From Henriciella barbarensis (GTDB taxonomy: Bacteria; Pseudomonadota; Alphaproteobacteria; Caulobacterales; Hyphomonadaceae), in contig NZ_QWGB01000005.1 of the NCBI RefSeq assembly GCF_003576345.1, positions 992,001 through 1,056,000 on the forward strand: a DNA stretch of 64,000 nucleotides, in the 5' to 3' direction. How positions within the stretch are numbered: position 1 is the stretch's first letter; each line of letters starts with the position of its first letter. Below, in pieces: positions 61,998 to 64,000 of this stretch. The position numbers and the translations under genes were made by a program. The notes beneath the pieces are model-generated. The model saw nothing but the letters and a program-made list of their open reading frames with translations. It had not been told where the DNA came from and did not search any database.

Positions 61998-62768
61998 TTA
62001 TATGGTTATGTCAGACGGCCTGACAACGCGTGCCAGCACTACGAGTGAGATATGCGAGGCACCTGCACGCCTGAGAGCGCGGCTGCACGCCGACAGGGTT
62101 GCGCCGGTGGTAAACACATCGTCGACCAGAATGATGCGCCAGCCTTCGATCAATGGCAGGTGTGCTGGGCGTACCTCAAAGGCGGCCCGCACGTTTCGCC
62201 AGCGCTCCCTGGCCGAAAGCCCGCCCTGGCTCGGTGTTGGCTTGCGGCGCACCAGCGCATCGACCCTGGTGGCTACGCCAGAGCGCTGGGAGAGCGCCTG
62301 CGCCAGCCAGCCGGACTGGTTAAAGCCGCGGCGGACCAGACGCCGATAATGAAGCGGTACCGGAACGATCAAGTCGGCCTCTTCAAGAAGTTCACGGGCG
62401 GCCAGCGTCATCCAGTTGGCAAAGGTCGAGAGACCGTCGCGCCGCCCGGCATGCTTGAGATCGAGCACGAGCTTACGGGACACATCATCATAGGCGAGCG
62501 CGGCGCGGGCCGCGTCCCAGCGGGGCGGTTTGGCCGCACAACTGGCGCAGAGGTTTGCTTCGCCAAGGTCGCTTTCCAGAGGCAGGGCGCACCGACGGCA
62601 CCCGCCAGCGCCGAGAAAGGTCAGCTTTGCAAAGTCTTCCGGCGCGATGAGCCCTTCGCCGCCATGATGCTGGCCGGAGACAAGCGAGCGGGATGGCCAG
62701 ACGAAATGCGCTGCTGCGCGCAGTCCGCCCTTTGCCCTCTGCCTCACAAGGTGCATATCGAGGCCCAT
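61998..62768 (-). CDS. comF: ComF family protein (amidophosphoribosyltransferase-like)
   Basis: ComF-like proteins carry a zinc finger and a type I phosphoribosyltransferase fold; in competent bacteria they assist DNA uptake. The 256-residue protein, read from the ATG at 62768, has CRRCALPL and CASCAAKPP as the Cys pairs near residue 54-78. VPVPLHYRRLVRRGFNQSG near 135-153 and the PRPP loop ILVDDVFTTGATLSACSRAL near 210-229 follow. A GGTGGAG site precedes this ATG. Its start codon overlaps the start of the divergent methyltransferase gene in the palindrome CATG. Confidence 0.9.
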   Translation of the reverse strand: MGLDMHLVRQRAKGGLRAAAHFVWPSRSLVSGQHHGGEGLIAPEDFAKLTFLGAGGCRRCALPLESDLGEANLCASCAAKPPRWDAARAALAYDDVSRKLVLDLKHAGRRDGLSTFANWMTLAARELLEEADLIVPVPLHYRRLVRRGFNQSGWLAQALSQRSGVATRVDALVRRKPTPSQGGLSARERWRNVRAAFEVRPAHLPLIEGWRIILVDDVFTTGATLSACSRALRRAGASHISLVVLARVVRPSDITI

Positions 62769-63678
62769 GTCACCTGCTCCACCCAAGCTTTTCGACCGCG
62801 CGCTTCATCGGCGCAATCTCGACCGTGCCGCCCGTCATTATGGCGATTATGCGTTCCTGAAAGAGCGCGAGTCGAGTCATCTCATTGAGAGGCTGGAGGA
62901 TGTGAGCCGCGATTTTGGCCGCGTTCTCGATCTCGGCAGTCATGATGGCACGCTAGCGGCGATGCTGGAGGACCATCCCCAGACGGGCACCGTGGACGCG
63001 GGCGAAATGTCTTCTGGTCTGCGTGCCCTCGGAACCGGGCGCGGGCTGGATATTCGCGAGATGGATGAAGAAGTGCTCGGCGCTGATGATGCGGCGTACG
63101 ACCTTGTAACATCTGTGCTTTTTCTCCACTGGGTCAATGACCTGCCAGGCGCGCTGATCCAAATCCGGCAGGTGTTGAAGCCTGATGGCTTGTTTCTTGG
63201 ATGCCTGTTCGGTGCGGGAACGCTGGCCGAATTGCGCACCGCTTTCCTCGAAGCCGAGGCTGAGATCACGGGCGGTGCTGCGCCTCGTATTTCGCCGCTG
63301 CCGGGCCTTCAGGACATGGCGGGCCTGCTGCAGCGGGCCGGATTTGCCTTGCCTGTCGTGGATGTAGAGCCGGTGACGGTTCGCTATGACGACCCGTTTG
63401 CGTTGATGCGTGACCTGAAGGGAATGGGCGAGCAGGCAGCATTTGCGGCCAACGAAAAAAGCCCCAGAAGGCCGCTGTCACGGCGTATTCTGGCCCGTAT
63501 GGCGGAGATTTACAGGGAGCGTTTTGCTGATCCGGATGGCCGGCTGCGGGCAACGTTCAATGTGGTCTGGCTGTCAGGCTGGGCGCCTGCGGAGAGCCAG
63601 CCCAAGCCCCTTCGACCCGGAAGCGCGCGCCATTCCATGGCGGATGCGGTGCGCAAGGTGCGGGGGGAAAAGAAGTAG
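62767..63678 (+). CDS. SAM-dependent methyltransferase (BioC/NDUFAF5-like)
   Basis: The 303-residue protein opens with KLFDRALHRRNLDRAARHY, a segment found in BioC-like and NDUFAF5-like proteins. It has the SAM motif I VLDLGSHDGTLAAML near 53-67, YDLVTSVLFLHWVNDLPGAL near 111-130 and LKPDGLFLGCLFGAGTLAEL near 138-157. Homologues either methylate malonyl-ACP in biotin synthesis or modify an arginine in respiratory complex I; the sequence does not settle which. The ATG overlaps the comF start codon by 2 bp on opposite strands, and both genes must share this short region for expression. Confidence 0.88.
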   Translation: MSPAPPKLFDRALHRRNLDRAARHYGDYAFLKERESSHLIERLEDVSRDFGRVLDLGSHDGTLAAMLEDHPQTGTVDAGEMSSGLRALGTGRGLDIREMDEEVLGADDAAYDLVTSVLFLHWVNDLPGALIQIRQVLKPDGLFLGCLFGAGTLAELRTAFLEAEAEITGGAAPRISPLPGLQDMAGLLQRAGFALPVVDVEPVTVRYDDPFALMRDLKGMGEQAAFAANEKSPRRPLSRRILARMAEIYRERFADPDGRLRATFNVVWLSGWAPAESQPKPLRPGSARHSMADAVRKVRGEKK

Positions 63679-63738
63679 GTTTTCCGGCGTTTTCACGGTG
63701 CAGTGACGGTGCACTGGCGGTGTTTCTGACGGAGTAGA

Positions 63739-63771
63739 AAAAGGCGCCTCCAGAAACTGGGGGCGCCTTTT
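63739..63771. terminator. Bidirectional terminator between the methyltransferase and TrcR-like genes
   Basis: AAAAGGCGCC (63739-63748) and GGCGCCTTTT (63762-63771) form a perfect outer stem, and CCAG AAA CTGG forms the inner one. A and T runs on both sides let it act in both directions. Two near-identical 11-bp units (63695-63705, 63706-63716) lie just before it. Confidence 0.9.
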
Positions 63772-63797
63772 CGATTCTTCGATGTTTGAGAGCCGAA

Positions 63798-64000
63798 CTA
63801 ACCCTTGAAGTTCGAGAAGATGTCGTCGGCGTTTGGCTCATCACCGCCGGCCGTATCAGGATCGACGGCCTGGCTGGCAGCGTCTGCATCCTCAGCTGGG
63901 CGAAGACCCGGGCCATCGCCTTCGATGCCGGCTTGTGCTTCCATCTTCTTGCGACGATCGACGGCCTTGTTGACGACTTCGTCGAGTTCGATCTGGGTGC
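63798..64000 (-). CDS. C-terminal part of a TrcR-like (DUF1013) cell-cycle regulator, partial
   Basis: The frame is open from the right edge to a TAG stop at 63800-63798, giving 67 codons. It begins TQIELDEVVNKAVDRRKKME, close to the TQxDLDxAVxKA segment I know from the end of TrcR/DUF1013 proteins. An acidic tail ending DDIFSNFKG follows. The N-terminal DNA-binding part is outside the window. TrcR acts in the cell-cycle control network of Caulobacterales and related orders. Assignment from this tail alone is tentative. Confidence 0.6.
   Translation of the reverse strand, partial: TQIELDEVVNKAVDRRKKMEAQAGIEGDGPGLRPAEDADAASQAVDPDTAGGDEPNADDIFSNFKG

Noticed and set aside
1-64000. Mobile elements, prophage, CRISPR arrays, restriction-modification or anti-phage islands
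   Set aside because: No transposase, integrase, cas, toxin-antitoxin or methylase gene and no regularly spaced repeats were seen; the HNH gene stands alone in a housekeeping context.

Overview
The window is a gene-dense, GC-rich chromosomal segment with about 70 protein genes and no rRNA, tRNA, CRISPR array, transposase, integrase or prophage gene that I could see. Gene content and order point to an alphaproteobacterium, most likely Caulobacterales/Hyphomonadaceae. The evidence is the secA–ppiC–argJ–mutT and envC–ctpA–divergent polysaccharide deacetylase–rppH orders, a DUF4164–zapA pair next to transketolase, a DUF1178–grxC–comF–methyltransferase block beside what looks like a TrcR/DUF1013 cell-cycle regulator, and a promoter resembling the Caulobacter housekeeping sigma consensus. 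The family assignment is inference from content, not a database match.

Layout. 1–1776: end of an RNA methyltransferase gene, then folP-folB-folK as overlapping genes. 1785–8520: mixed accessory genes (tiny membrane ORF, LytTR membrane regulator plus partner, DUF2141, DUF2306, a CPA1-type antiporter, a PhoD-like lipoprotein phosphatase, an MFS transporter). 8554–15605: sucC-sucD-sucA-sucB, ending in a strong terminator. 15652–21076: pyruvate kinase, an ECF-like sigma factor with a DUF6768 membrane protein and a very acidic exported protein, an HNH nuclease, an AlkA-like glycosylase and a PhnZ-like HD protein. 21148–24765: ftsE-ftsX-plsC, a zinc-ribbon membrane protein and a phosphoribosyltransferase. 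24766–30787: a leftward envelope operon (envC, ctpA, polysaccharide deacetylase, rppH, alpha/beta hydrolase). 30924–33273: AGE epimerase, gpmA, a lone RibD-type deaminase. 33340–34672: DUF4164-zapA-glycosyltransferase, coupled by 4-bp overlaps. 34770–42349: tkt, an ABA4-like gene, gap-pgk-class I aldolase, a GST and thiE. 42454–48284: efp, inositol monophosphatase, ABC exporter, rpmE, zapE, rhomboid. 48356–53662: GGDEF-EAL protein, degenerate receiver, acyltransferase, mechanosensitive-channel-like protein. 53752–60839: secA, ppiC, argJ, mutT, an orphan Flp pilin and an epoxide hydrolase. 60847–64000: aa3 oxidase subunit IV, DUF1178, grxC, comF, a methyltransferase and the end of the TrcR-like gene.

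Together the genes cover central carbon metabolism (lower glycolysis, non-oxidative pentose phosphate, 2-oxoglutarate to succinate), folate and thiamine synthesis, divisome control (FtsEX, EnvC, ZapA, ZapE), protein export and envelope maintenance. I found no clear large novel system. The points worth following are small: a dispersed hairpin whose loop is conserved while its stems change, an ECF/DUF6768/acidic-protein module, a receiver with Glu at the phosphoacceptor position, a glycosyltransferase translationally coupled to zapA, and a palindrome overlapping a GANTC site in front of the HNH gene.
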